Shown here: in pieces, positions 41,708 through 51,087 of the stretch
Layout of the letters: each line of letters starts with the position of its first letter
Numbering within the stretch: position 1 is the first letter of the stretch
Source of the DNA: CALOCY01 sp942491975
GTDB taxonomy: Bacteria; Bacteroidota; Bacteroidia; Bacteroidales; Prolixibacteraceae
Length of the DNA: 64,000 nucleotides
Reading direction: 5' to 3'
Assembly: GCA_942491975.1 (NCBI GenBank)
Contig: CALOCY010000004.1
Span: forward strand, 1,488,001 to 1,552,000
The notes under the pieces: generated by a model
Seen by the model: the letters and a program-made list of their open reading frames with translations, nothing else
Database searches by the model: none
Told to the model about the DNA's origin: nothing
Made by a program: the position numbers and the translations under genes

Positions 41708-44215
41708 CTATTTTTTCATAATCTTTCGACTGATCCGCTGACCATTCTCAAACCCTATTGACACAAAATAGATCCCTGAAGTTAGTCCTGATACATCAAT
41801 TGTTTCGTGCACATCGTTCCCGTTAACCCCGATCTGTTTCTGTAAAACAGCCTGGCCAAAAGCACTGAAAAGGGTAAGCTTCAATTGCCCCACATACTCA
41901 TCAAAAGTTCCGTGAAAAACAACCCTGTCCTCAACCGGATTGGGATAAAACAACACCTCTCCGGGAGAAAAATCAACACCTGCAACGGCCGTCTCGGGAT
42001 CCTGGATACTCAGGTTATCAATACACCATCCCCAACCATTAGAAAGCTCATCCGAGAAAATTCTAAATTGGATCATTATGGTATCACCTGTTTCAAAATT
42101 ACCCTTCCCATTGATCCCAAACCGTCTGTTTACATACATATTCTTCGTCCCCACAGCTGAAGAATTCCTTCCCGACATGCTTCCGTTGTAAGCTGACAAC
42201 CACGTTGAACGGTCTGCAGAGTCATACCCGTCAATAAGCGGCAACCATGTTTCGCCATCATCTTTTGAACCCTCTACAATCACATAATCCCAAAACTGTT
42301 CATCACCATATGTTGTGCCCGATTCTCCCGGCTCTACCAAAACAACTTCATCGTATGCAATTGTCCCCCCGTTTTTAATAATAACAGGATATTTTAGTTG
42401 TGCTTTATATTCATAAGAAAACTCAGTACTGCTATCGTCATCGCCCGGACTTTCATAAGGGTGAATACTGTGAAGTGCCCCGTCATCAAAACCTGTCAGT
42501 GCCTGTATAGTAAAACTGGAACTGATAAAATCACGGTTTGCCGAGTTAAAATCAGTGAAATACTCTTCAACAGGTTCGGCTGCTGATTCTATATAAAACG
42601 TATAATATCCTTTCCCAGGCAGTTGAGTACTGTTTTCGTTAGCCGATCTGTCTTTAACAATTACCCGGTATTGGATTGAATCGCCTTCCAGCAGGCTTCC
42701 TGCTTCAAACTCCAACAATCCTTTGTAGATATCCAGGGTATCCAATTCAAGCACCAACTCCTGTGCCTCCTGGTTATTTACAATATATTCAACCTTTACC
42801 GAATCAATCCCTATGTTATCACTTGCACTGGCAACAAATGTCTCAGAGAGATCATCGGGACGCATCCAGGCAACAGGTTCATGAGACAGTGTTGGGGCAA
42901 TAGTATCCTCTCCAAAAGTTATGGAGTAGTTCCTTTCAGGAGCAATACCCGGTAACCGAAAAGTCCTCTCCCGGACATCTGTCGCTGAAAAGTAATACTC
43001 AACGGTCCCCTCTTCTGTTAAGGGTAAATCTGCACTAAAATAGTTCGCTTCCACAGTAGCCGTCAAAAGTACCGAATCACTATTCTCAAACTCGTCAGTA
43101 GAATAGACCAGATAGAGTTGCGTGGAATCCAACTCATAATCACTCTCAACATATACCTCTGCCGGTTGCATATCTTCCAGGTTTTCAATATCTGAAAGTT
43201 CTTCATGGTCCATATAAATGAATTTCCAGCCCATTTCATACATGATACCCAATGCCAATGGGCCCGGGTCATGGACCGCTTCCCCGTCAGATCCTGCCGG
43301 GGTCATCATCGAATTCACAGTTCCTGAAAAATAAGTAAACTCATCCAAATGATACACACTTGATCCGGGATCCCATTCCGGCGGGGCATACAATTTTGGG
43401 TATTGACTTAAACCACCATCTTCATAGGCAATCTCTGATTTGAATCGAAGGTTCCCCGACGTTACCTGCTCAAGCAATTCAACGGAAGGATCATCAAACA
43501 ACGATTTATCGGTAAGGAAATCTCCGCTGCCATTTATAATGTACTTATCAAATATTGATGAAGGGGATTCGGCATCGCTTTGATACCCTGCCTTTCCGCC
43601 ATCTTCATAAAAAGAGCCGATAAAGCCCAGCCCGTGGCAAAGCTCATGCATCACCGTGGAAACAAAATCCTGTTTATTGGGCGGACAATTCCCGTCTGTC
43701 CCGAAATACCAGTCAAAATTCTTATTAAACGTGGCTTCCATGTCAGGATTATCGCTGCCAACCAATATCTCCTCACCAAGCATCTTTTCAGCTAATGCAA
43801 CCGAATACCAAACGCCCTTAAAAGGTACCGTTTCAAAATTCAGGTACATTTTTGTTGGCCCGCATTGCCCCAAAACATTCTCATCCAATTCATCCCAATT
43901 GGCCAAAAGATGGATCGGGACGGGTGAATAGATTAACTGCTCCCAAATATCCACCGCAAATTGAAATGCATTTTTTGCCGCCGCATCAGCTTCAAACGAA
44001 GCATCATACGTAACAATAATTTCCGATCTTTTTCCGGCAGTCGACTTTGAACGGTTAAGCAATTCATAAGGCGGGGCAACATAAGTCCGGCTCACCTCTC
44101 CCGAAGCGTAACGTTTTACAGGGGGAGGCTTCACCCCGCTTTTTTTCCACTGCTTTTGGGGAAAACCAAAGGCAACAATGGTTAGCAAAATAGTTGTAAG
44201 TAAAGTTTTTCTCAT
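41708..44215 (-). CDS. Secreted zinc metalloprotease-like protein with T9SS sorting domain
   Basis: An 835-residue exported protein. A signal peptide (1-18) precedes a metalloprotease region with HELCH-GLGF at 190-198, a zincin motif with the extra glycine found in metzincin-like families. Beta domains follow (about 340-740). The C-terminal 80 residues are a T9SS type A sorting domain (FYPNPVEDRVVF...GIYFVSI...ISRKIMKK), so the protein crosses the outer membrane through the type IX system. The substrate is unknown. Confidence 0.85.
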   Translation of the reverse strand: MRKTLLTTILLTIVAFGFPQKQWKKSGVKPPPVKRYASGEVSRTYVAPPYELLNRSKSTAGKRSEIIVTYDASFEADAAAKNAFQFAVDIWEQLIYSPVPIHLLANWDELDENVLGQCGPTKMYLNFETVPFKGVWYSVALAEKMLGEEILVGSDNPDMEATFNKNFDWYFGTDGNCPPNKQDFVSTVMHELCHGLGFIGSFYEDGGKAGYQSDAESPSSIFDKYIINGSGDFLTDKSLFDDPSVELLEQVTSGNLRFKSEIAYEDGGLSQYPKLYAPPEWDPGSSVYHLDEFTYFSGTVNSMMTPAGSDGEAVHDPGPLALGIMYEMGWKFIYMDHEELSDIENLEDMQPAEVYVESDYELDSTQLYLVYSTDEFENSDSVLLTATVEANYFSADLPLTEEGTVEYYFSATDVRERTFRLPGIAPERNYSITFGEDTIAPTLSHEPVAWMRPDDLSETFVASASDNIGIDSVKVEYIVNNQEAQELVLELDTLDIYKGLLEFEAGSLLEGDSIQYRVIVKDRSANENSTQLPGKGYYTFYIESAAEPVEEYFTDFNSANRDFISSSFTIQALTGFDDGALHSIHPYESPGDDDSSTEFSYEYKAQLKYPVIIKNGGTIAYDEVVLVEPGESGTTYGDEQFWDYVIVEGSKDDGETWLPLIDGYDSADRSTWLSAYNGSMSGRNSSAVGTKNMYVNRRFGINGKGNFETGDTIMIQFRIFSDELSNGWGWCIDNLSIQDPETAVAGVDFSPGEVLFYPNPVEDRVVFHGTFDEYVGQLKLTLFSAFGQAVLQKQIGVNGNDVHETIDVSGLTSGIYFVSIGFENGQRISRKIMKK

Positions 44216-44437
44216 AATAAAAATTTGATTATCAGTCGTATAACAAAAAACCTGCTCTGTTTTTTATTGTAAAAACGGTGCGAAAGATATATTTTTTCGA
44301 ATAGAAAACCCATGATATACATAACTGATTTTGCAATACTTTTTAGCATCATTGATACACATCACTATGTTTTTTATAGGCAAATACAACTTTTAACGCA
44401 AAACAGGCATTTTTTATGCAAGTTTGAAAATATTAAG

Positions 44438-44483
44438 GCTTAAGACCAGAACAAATCTAACTAATTGTTCTGGTCTTAAGCCA
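44438..44483. repeat. Perfect 18-bp inverted repeat
   Basis: GGCTTAAGACCAGAACAA and its exact reverse complement are separated by 10 bases (ATCTAACTAA). No T-run follows, so a plain terminator is unlikely. Confidence 0.65.
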
Positions 44484-44494
44484 TCTTAAATAGC

Positions 44495-44535
44495 AGTAAA
44501 GATGTTGCCGCAAGCAGGGGCAGCATCTTTACTGT
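44495..44535 (+). terminator. Terminator-like hairpin with AAAGATGTTGCC stem
   Basis: CAGTAAAGATGTTGCC and GGCAGCATCTTTACTG form a 16-bp stem with one G-T pair, then TTTTATGC. The stem shares AAAGATGTTG with the hairpin at 45358-45390. No gene on the plus strand just before it is recognised. Confidence 0.45.
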
Positions 44536-44821
44536 TTTATGCTATATCAATAACACAATTGCAATATTTTTACCACACAAACCGATAATTCCCCAACACA
44601 CCTAAAAACGCTTTTACAGGCATCTAAGCTTTTCATTTAATCTGGAACTATCCTTATTTAATCAACTCATTCAGGCTGTTAATCAATCTTTTTAAAGAAT
44701 CTTTGATAATTATTTTTATTTTACATTCAGAAAAAATAAAAAGTTAACTGACAACTACAGTTAGCAATCGTTCAAAATTATCAATAGTTATTTTTTATTA
44801 ATCATTTAAAATAGAGGTATT

Positions 44822-45331
44822 ATGAAAAAAGTCAAAAGTTTAAGTTTGCTATTTGCAGTGGCGTTACTGCTTTGTGCAAATACATCAAAAGCACAACAAC
44901 TGGAAGAAATCATTTATGGAGAAGTTGTCTTTCACGAATATTTTCACGGGGCAACAGCATTGGTAACAATTAATTGTACGCGAGATTATAATCTCCCTAC
45001 TCCTGAATTTATTTCAATCGCTACCCCATCTGCACCCACGGTAATAAGCAAAACAGGGCATGCCTCAAACCGTTTTAAAATAACGGATGGAATCACCAGG
45101 ATTAGGGCAAAAGCTATACATCCTGAATATTATGGCGGGACATATTATGTTCGGATATACATTATTGAGCACAATGTCTGCATCACAAGAAAAGGTTATC
45201 TCAAAAGAAGCCTATCAGCACCCTACAGTACTTTTAAAGTCACCCGTAACGATTGGCTCCAATTTGTCCCAAACCCTGTCATCACAGGCACCCCTGGCGC
45301 CAGCGGCCCAGGTAGCGGTTTTAGCTACTAA
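44822..45331 (+). CDS. Small secreted protein of unknown function
   Basis: A 169-residue protein with a clear signal peptide (MKKVKSLSLLFAVALLLCANTSKAQ). The mature part is beta-rich with two Cys (CTRDY and VCITRKG) and ends in a GTPGASGPGSG-type tail. No family is recognised. The gene stands alone between two hairpins that share a stem sequence. Confidence 0.65.
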   Translation: MKKVKSLSLLFAVALLLCANTSKAQQLEEIIYGEVVFHEYFHGATALVTINCTRDYNLPTPEFISIATPSAPTVISKTGHASNRFKITDGITRIRAKAIHPEYYGGTYYVRIYIIEHNVCITRKGYLKRSLSAPYSTFKVTRNDWLQFVPNPVITGTPGASGPGSGFSY

Positions 45332-45357
45332 TAAAGTAATATATCTGCAAAACAAAT

Positions 45358-45390
45358 AAAGATGTTGTCCTAAATTAAGGCAACATCTTT
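45358..45390 (+). terminator. Terminator hairpin after the small secreted protein
   Basis: AAAGATGTTG and CAACATCTTT form a 10-bp stem, with an inner CCT/AGG pairing, followed by GTTGTTTTAT. It starts 26 bp after the stop codon at 45331. Confidence 0.6.
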
Positions 45391-45443
45391 GTTGTTTTAT
45401 ACCTGCCGTACCAAAAGCAGTGCATCCCCCGCCAAAACTTTTG

Positions 45444-45451
45444 TACCTTTG
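45444..45451 (+). promoter_or_regulatory. Candidate promoter box separated from the hemolysin III gene by IS4
   Basis: TACCTTTG fits TAnnTTTG. It lies 30 bp left of the IS left end and points toward the hemolysin III gene that now starts on the far side of the IS. Confidence 0.35.
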
Positions 45452-45480
45452 TTTGATTTTCAATAGCCCCGCCCTAAAGG

Positions 45481-47037
45481 CTACTCTTTATACACAAATA
45501 TTGAGGGGTTTCAGGGAGTGTAATCGAAATAGAGGGTATTGCATAATGACTTGATTATCAATAATTTATAGTTGTTTATGTTATTTGTTTTTCGTATCTT
45601 AATGGTATGATAATCAATGACTTTGAAGGATTTTTCGCTGGTTTTTTACCAGATATCCGAATTGAAAAAAGAGCTGAGAAAGTAATGAACGATATGCTTA
45701 CATTTGGTAAAGTTGTAGTTAACAAATTTTGTGCATCAAATACAGAAAAAATTGGGGCATATCGTATGCTTGGAAACACTAGTTTTACTTTTGAGGCTAT
45801 ATTAAAAGGAGTTACAGCTGCCTGTAGCAATAATCAGGGAGCAAGGCATTTGCTTTGCATACAAGATACTTCAGAAATAAACTTTACCCATCATATGGGC
45901 AGGATAGGCAAGGAAGACAAGGATATAGATCCTGTTTCTAAAGATGATAATGCTGGTTTTTTTTGCCATCCTATGTTGATTATTGATCCAGAGCAGAAGA
46001 TACCTATTGGCATTTCTTCTGTTCAGCTATGGAATCGTTCATGGAATAAAAAGAACAGATATGAACGAAACTATAAGAATCTAGATATTGCGGAAAAAGA
46101 ATCTTATCGTTGGATTGCTAGTGTCCAAGAAACTAAAGAGGTATTGTCTGAAACACCTCTGTTGACTATTATTGGTGATCGGGAATCCGATATTTACGAG
46201 GAGCTTGCAACAGTTCCTGATGATCAAACCCAGTTATTGATTCGTTCAAGTATTAATAGGACATTATTCGATTCTAATGAAAAACTTTTCGAAGCATTGG
46301 CAGCATCCAAGGAAAAAGCTTTTTATGAGATAAAAATAAAAGGGAACAAGAAGCGAAAAAACAGAATTGCCAAAATGTCTTTGAAATACACAAAAGTTAA
46401 GATACAAAAGCCTATAAAAAAGTCTTTAGTTGGCTATCCTCCTTATGTTGAAATGTGGGCAATAGAAGCAAGAGAATTACAAGAAAGCGTACCAGAAACA
46501 GAAGAACCTATTTTATGGAGATTATTAACAACTCATTCGATTGAAAGCATTCAAGATGCAATGCAATATATTGAATGGTACAGCAATCGGTGGATCATCG
46601 AAGAATTATTCCGTGTTTTGAAGAGTAAGGGCTTGGAGATAGAATCATCTCAATTAGAAACAGGGGCAGCATTAAAAAAGTTGGCTATTATGGCTCTTCA
46701 GGTTGCATTAACAACAATGATGCTAAAATTATCGCTAAAGAATAAGAGACAAATAAAAGCAGAAGTATCATTTACGGCTGATCAAGTACAGTTTATCACC
46801 TTGATGATGAGTGGTCTGGAAGGCAATACCCAAAAACAAAAGAATCCCTATCCCAAAGAAACTCTTGCTTGGGCTGCATGGGGAATAGCCAGATTGAGTG
46901 GTTGGAGTGATTATAAGTCACATGGACCTCCAGGTTATATATCTATAAAAACAGGACTTGACATTTTCATAAATAAATATGAAGGATACCAGATAGCCAT
47001 AAAAAATTTAGACAGAAAAGATGTGTATAAAGAGTAG
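45481..47037 (+). mobile_element. Complete IS4-family insertion sequence
   Basis: Bounded by perfect 16-bp terminal inverted repeats, CTACTCTTTATACACA at 45481-45496 and TGTGTATAAAGAGTAG at 47022-47037, total 1557 bp. It has one intact transposase gene whose TAG stop is part of the right repeat. The flanks CCTAAAGG (left) and CCTTGAGG (right) are only partly alike, so a target duplication is doubtful. Confidence 0.9.
45607..47037 (+). CDS. IS4-family (Tn5-like) DDE transposase
   Basis: A 476-residue transposase. The DDE residues are visible as IQDTSE near 97, GDRESD near 195 and the YREK-type WYSNRWIIEELFRVLKSKG near 325-345. It has a Tn5-like N-terminal region (GAYRMLGN) and a normal C terminus. 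There is no frameshift, so the element may be active. Confidence 0.92.
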   Translation: MIINDFEGFFAGFLPDIRIEKRAEKVMNDMLTFGKVVVNKFCASNTEKIGAYRMLGNTSFTFEAILKGVTAACSNNQGARHLLCIQDTSEINFTHHMGRIGKEDKDIDPVSKDDNAGFFCHPMLIIDPEQKIPIGISSVQLWNRSWNKKNRYERNYKNLDIAEKESYRWIASVQETKEVLSETPLLTIIGDRESDIYEELATVPDDQTQLLIRSSINRTLFDSNEKLFEALAASKEKAFYEIKIKGNKKRKNRIAKMSLKYTKVKIQKPIKKSLVGYPPYVEMWAIEARELQESVPETEEPILWRLLTTHSIESIQDAMQYIEWYSNRWIIEELFRVLKSKGLEIESSQLETGAALKKLAIMALQVALTTMMLKLSLKNKRQIKAEVSFTADQVQFITLMMSGLEGNTQKQKNPYPKETLAWAAWGIARLSGWSDYKSHGPPGYISIKTGLDIFINKYEGYQIAIKNLDRKDVYKE

Positions 47038-47071
47038 CCTTGAGGGAGGGGTATTAAGAAGAATAACACCG

Positions 47072-47716
47072 ATGAAAACAGCACCCCAACAACGAAAAAT
47101 TGAAGAAACTGCCAACAGCATCTCACACGGTGTGGGTATTCTCCTGGCTGTTGCCGGGACAACGCTGCTGGTTGTTTTCGGGGCACTGTACGGAACGGTA
47201 TGGCACGTGGTGAGTTTTGCCGTGTTCGGTGCCGGCATGGTAGTGCTCTACCTCGCCTCTACCCTCTTTCATGGCACCAAAAATCCCCGTAAAAAAGTGA
47301 AGTTCAACCGCTTTGACCACTCGGCCATCTACATCCTGATTGCAGGGTCATATACCCCCCTGTCGCTCACTTCACTACGCGGTGCAACAGGCTGGACCAT
47401 ATTCGGGCTGATCTGGGCCATGGCCATTGGCGGCGTGGTATTCAAAGTGTGGTTCTACTCCTCCAAATGGCGTAAACTATCGGCCTGGCTCTATGTAGCT
47501 ATGGGCTGGATGATCATTGCAGCTATTGTGCCGGTCATCAACAACGTACCGGAAACATCGCTCTGGTTTTTTCTGGCAGGCGGCTTAAGCTACACCGGCG
47601 GTGTGGTATTCTACCTCTACCAAAAGGTACCGTTCTTTCACCTGATCTTCCACCTCTTTATTTTGGGCGGAAGTGTATGCCACTTCTTCGGATTTCTCTT
47701 CCTGTTACCCATATAA
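47072..47716 (+). CDS. Hemolysin III family (PAQR) membrane protein
   Basis: A 214-residue protein with seven predicted membrane segments. The PAQR motifs are present: EETANSISHGVG at the start, STLFHGT with FNRFDHSAIYILIAGSYTPL, and a C-terminal HLIFHLFILGGSVCHFF. The three metal-binding histidine regions are kept. Despite the name, a hemolytic function is not shown for most members. ATG 47072 is chosen because an in-frame upstream ATG at 47021 begins inside the IS repeat. Confidence 0.88.
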   Translation: MKTAPQQRKIEETANSISHGVGILLAVAGTTLLVVFGALYGTVWHVVSFAVFGAGMVVLYLASTLFHGTKNPRKKVKFNRFDHSAIYILIAGSYTPLSLTSLRGATGWTIFGLIWAMAIGGVVFKVWFYSSKWRKLSAWLYVAMGWMIIAAIVPVINNVPETSLWFFLAGGLSYTGGVVFYLYQKVPFFHLIFHLFILGGSVCHFFGFLFLLPI

Positions 47717-47727
47717 AGACCATTGTT

Positions 47728-48141
47728 ATGCTGCCTGAAAAAAACCTCAGCCGGGAATTCCTGTTCAGTGCCACACGCAGCAGCGGTGCAGGCGGACAGC
47801 ATGTGAACAAGGTGAGCACAAAAGTAGAGTTGCGCTTTCACGTGGCCAACTCGCAACTGCTCACCAGCGATGAAAAAGTGCTGATCCTCAAAAAAATGGC
47901 CCGTAAAATCAACAACGATGGTTATCTGGTAGTGGTAGCGCAAAAATACCGTTCACAGCTCAAAAACAGGGAAGAAGCTATAGAAAAACTGCACACCCTC
48001 ATCCGGAAAGCACTCACCCCCCAAAAAAAACGCAAACCCACTACCCCGACCCGGACCTCTATCCGAAAACGGCTGGAAACAAAACACCGGCTTGCCGAAA
48101 AAAAAGGGCGCCGCAGGGATAAACCCGGAGGACAACCATAA
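47728..48141 (+). CDS. arfB: Alternative ribosome-rescue factor ArfB (peptidyl-tRNA hydrolase)
   Basis: A 137-residue protein. The catalytic GGQ is in SSGAGGQHVNKV at about residues 17-28. The C-terminal tail is very basic (KKRKPTTPTRTSIRKRLETKHRLAEKKGRRRDK), as expected for the part that enters the empty mRNA channel of stalled ribosomes. It hydrolyses peptidyl-tRNA on non-stop complexes. It starts 11 bp after the hemolysin III gene; an earlier ATG at 47677 would overlap that gene. Confidence 0.9.
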   Translation: MLPEKNLSREFLFSATRSSGAGGQHVNKVSTKVELRFHVANSQLLTSDEKVLILKKMARKINNDGYLVVVAQKYRSQLKNREEAIEKLHTLIRKALTPQKKRKPTTPTRTSIRKRLETKHRLAEKKGRRRDKPGGQP

Positions 48142-48165
48142 AAGATAATTACATATAACACTATA

Positions 48166-48477
48166 TCACAACAACTTAAACACCAATACTTTAAAATTGC
48201 TGGCACTGCAATTCTCCCACTCCCGGTCAAGGTTCTTATCCACCAGAATGCAATTATCCTGTTGCAATAGCAGCTTTTCATCCTCAATCAGCAACTGCCC
48301 TTCCCCTGCGGTAACGTAAAACAGGATATCTTTCTCATTCTTATGCACGGGGATGCGTTCTCCCGGCTTCAACAAAATCGACAGCAACTCAAATCGTCTG
48401 TCTCCCGCCAGTTTCCATGCATCAAAAGGCACATTTACCCTTTCCGAATTGACAGTGGTTTTAATGGTACAACGCAT
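48166..48477 (-). CDS. Small cupin-domain protein
   Basis: A 103-residue single cupin fold. The motif pattern PGERIPVHKNEKDILFYVTAGEG and the later DNCILVDKNLDREWEN fit the two cupin motifs, though the metal ligands are incomplete. Function unknown. The ATG at 48477 (MRCTIKTT) is preferred to 48504. Confidence 0.7.
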   Translation of the reverse strand: MRCTIKTTVNSERVNVPFDAWKLAGDRRFELLSILLKPGERIPVHKNEKDILFYVTAGEGQLLIEDEKLLLQQDNCILVDKNLDREWENCSASNFKVLVFKLL

Positions 48478-48579
48478 AATACTCTTTTTGAAAATACAGA
48501 ACAAATCTACTGTTTTAGGACGGGATGGTTTATAACGGATGTTACAAAAAAATACCGTAATCTATTCAGAAACCGTAAA

Positions 48580-49263
48580 TCATGAAAATTGAGACAACAG
48601 CCTTGAAAAATCGTCAGGCACAGGAGCCTCGAAAACTGCCCGCTCCTGCGTAACCGGATGTGTAAAAGCAAGCCTGGAAGCGTACAAAAACAGCCGCCGG
48701 ATACCCGTTTCTGCTGCAATAATTTTATTGAACGTAAAATCGCCATGATGGGTGTCGCCCACAATATCGTGCCGGTGTTGGGCAAAATGCTGGCGTATCT
48801 GGTGCCACCGGCCGGTCTCAGGGGTTATCTCAACCAGACTGACGGGCGCATCCTCATACTCTTTATGCGCGATACCTGTATACACCGTTTGTAATCTCCG
48901 GTAGCGGGTTATCGCACTCTTTTTGATCCGGGCTTTCTTCTTCACCACCACTTTAGCATCAAACACCCCCTCTTTCCCCACATCACCCAACACAACAGCC
49001 AGGTATCTTTTCTCCACCTCTTTGCGCTCAAACTGCAGTGTCAACCCATGTGCCACCTCCGGTGAAAAAGCCAACACGATAACGCCGGAGGTCTTTGAAT
49101 CGAGCCGGTGCACATTATACACCCTCCTTTCGGTAAGCTGTCCAATCAACTTGGTAAGGTATGGTGCATCGTGCGGCATAAAATCGTTCTTATGCACCGG
49201 CAGGTTTGCCGGCTTATCCACCACGATCAATGCATCATCCCGGTAAAGAATATCCATAAACAA
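48580..49263 (-). CDS. RluA-family pseudouridine synthase
   Basis: A 227-residue enzyme that isomerises uridine in RNA. The catalytic Asp is in VHRLDSKTSGVIVLA near residue 54. LVEITPETGRWHQIRQHFAQHRHDIVGD (about 140-170) is the second signature. There is no S4 domain. It resembles the TruC/RluA group; the target base is not clear. It lies 16 bp after the fumarase gene on the same strand, so the two may be co-transcribed. Confidence 0.88.
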   Translation of the reverse strand: MFMDILYRDDALIVVDKPANLPVHKNDFMPHDAPYLTKLIGQLTERRVYNVHRLDSKTSGVIVLAFSPEVAHGLTLQFERKEVEKRYLAVVLGDVGKEGVFDAKVVVKKKARIKKSAITRYRRLQTVYTGIAHKEYEDAPVSLVEITPETGRWHQIRQHFAQHRHDIVGDTHHGDFTFNKIIAAETGIRRLFLYASRLAFTHPVTQERAVFEAPVPDDFSRLLSQFS

Positions 49264-49279
49264 TTAACTCATCATCACA

Positions 49280-50884
49280 TCATAAATCTGCATAAAAATC
49301 GTTGCCTTTATCATCCACAATGATAAACGCAGGGAAATTCTCCACACGGATTTTACGAATGGACTCCATGCCCAACTCTTCAAAATCAATCACCTCCACC
49401 GATTTTATGCTGTTTTTAGCCAATACCGCCGCAGGTCCTCCAATTGAACCCAGGTAAAACCCGCCATACTTTTTACAGGCATCGGTCACCGCCTGTGAGC
49501 GGTTTCCTTTGGCCAGCATCACCATTGACCCGCCAACACGCTGAAATGGATCAACATACGGGTCCATACGTCCGGCTGTGGTAGGCCCGAAACTGCCCGA
49601 AGCCATCCCCTTCGGTGTTTTGGCCGGACCGGCATAATAGACCGGATGGTTTTTGAAATATTCAGGCATAGGCTGGCCTTCATCCAGCATCTTTTTAATA
49701 CGTGCATGCGCCATATCGCGGGCAACAATAAGCGTTCCCGAAAGGTTCAGGCGGGTTTTGGTCGGATACTTACTCAATTCTTTCAATATGGCCCCCATAG
49801 GCTGATCAAGGTCAATATTCACGGCAGGCTGCATATGTGGTGCCTCCTGCGGTAAAAAACGGGAAGGCTTTTTCTCCAGCTCTTCCAAAAAGATACCCCC
49901 TTCAGTGATCTTTGCCTTAATATTGCGGTCGGCACTACAGCTTACCCCCAGTCCTACCGGACAGGAAGCGGCATGGCGCGGCAAACGGATCACCCGCACA
50001 TCGTGTACAAAATATTTACCGCCAAACTGGGCACCGATGCCACTCTTCCGGCATATATCCATCACTTTCTCTTCCCACTCCAAATCACGGAATGCCTGTC
50101 CGCCCTCATTGCCCCCTGCAGGCAGGTGGTCATAATACCCTGCCGATGCTTTCTTCACGGTTGCCAGCGTGGACTCGGCCGAAGTACCCCCGATTACCAG
50201 TGCCAGGTGGTACGGAGGACAAGCCGATGTGCCAATATCTTTTATCTTCTCAATCACAAATTTGGTAAGGTTCTCCTCGTTCAACAACGATTTGGTCTGC
50301 TGGTAAAGAAATGTCTTATTGCCCGATCCGCCCCCTTTGGCCACAAACAAAAACTCGTACGTATTGCCCTCTTCGGCATAAATATCAATCTGGGCAGGCA
50401 GGTTATTACCGGTATTCCGTTCTTCAAACATCGAGAAAGGTACCACCTGCGAATAGCGCAGGTTACGATCGCGGTAAATCTCGTAAATACCCTTTGATAA
50501 ATGTTTTGCATCGGTCACCCCCGTATACACATCTTCCCCCTTCTTTGCCATTACAATGACCGTCCCGGTATCCTGACAGGTAGGCAGTTCACCCTCGGCA
50601 GCCACAACCTGGTTCAACAACATGGTATGGGCTACAAAACGGTCATTATCGGTGGCCTCCGTATCCTTTATAATATCAGACAGGCCCTCAAGATGGCTGC
50701 TTCTTAAAAAGAAAGAGGCATCTGCAATGGCCTCCCGGGCAAGCAACTCAAGCCCTTCCGGCTCTACTTTTAATATTTTACGACCGTCAACCGCTATGGT
50801 TGATACATAATCGCTGGTGAGCAACCGGTATTTTGTGGTATCCTTTTTCAAAGGAAACGGTTTTTGGTAGAAGAACTCAGACAT
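49280..50884 (-). CDS. fumA: Class I fumarate hydratase (iron-sulfur)
   Basis: A 534-residue enzyme of the fused alpha-beta class I type. It interconverts fumarate and malate in the cytoplasm. The cluster cysteines lie in [17 protein letters not shown] and [12 protein letters not shown]. The second half holds the [13 protein letters not shown] and [17 protein letters not shown] signatures of the beta domain. The start at 50884 ([10 protein letters not shown]) is preferred to 50911. A TATATTTG on the minus strand at 50955-50962 is a candidate -7 box. Confidence 0.93.
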   Translation of the reverse strand: MSEFFYQKPFPLKKDTTKYRLLTSDYVSTIAVDGRKILKVEPEGLELLAREAIADASFFLRSSHLEGLSDIIKDTEATDNDRFVAHTMLLNQVVAAEGELPTCQDTGTVIVMAKKGEDVYTGVTDAKHLSKGIYEIYRDRNLRYSQVVPFSMFEERNTGNNLPAQIDIYAEEGNTYEFLFVAKGGGSGNKTFLYQQTKSLLNEENLTKFVIEKIKDIGTSACPPYHLALVIGGTSAESTLATVKKASAGYYDHLPAGGNEGGQAFRDLEWEEKVMDICRKSGIGAQFGGKYFVHDVRVIRLPRHAASCPVGLGVSCSADRNIKAKITEGGIFLEELEKKPSRFLPQEAPHMQPAVNIDLDQPMGAILKELSKYPTKTRLNLSGTLIVARDMAHARIKKMLDEGQPMPEYFKNHPVYYAGPAKTPKGMASGSFGPTTAGRMDPYVDPFQRVGGSMVMLAKGNRSQAVTDACKKYGGFYLGSIGGPAAVLAKNSIKSVEVIDFEELGMESIRKIRVENFPAFIIVDDKGNDFYADL

Positions 50885-50954
50885 AGTGTTGTTTGTTTTA
50901 GGTTTTAACAATTACTTTCCTCACAATAATAGTTAGAATCTCCTCCCCTACACA

Positions 50955-50962
50955 CAAATATA
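50955..50962 (-). promoter_or_regulatory. Candidate -7 box for the fumarase gene
   Basis: TATATTTG on the minus strand, 71-78 bases before the start codon at 50884. Confidence 0.4.
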
Positions 50963-51087
50963 ATAAAAAAAGAGGTCAGGGCAGCTGCAATATCATCCCT
51001 GTACAACATAAAAGATTAATGCTTACTTTTATGTTCTCAAATTACCGGATTTTCAACCCCTGAGACAGATATTAAACAAAACAGGTC

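Larger units (their letters stand above)
44216..44821. other. Intergenic region with two back-to-back hairpins
   Basis: About 600 bp between divergent genes. It holds the perfect 18-bp inverted repeat 44438-44483 and the terminator-like hairpin 44495-44535; nothing coding is supported. Confidence 0.6.
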
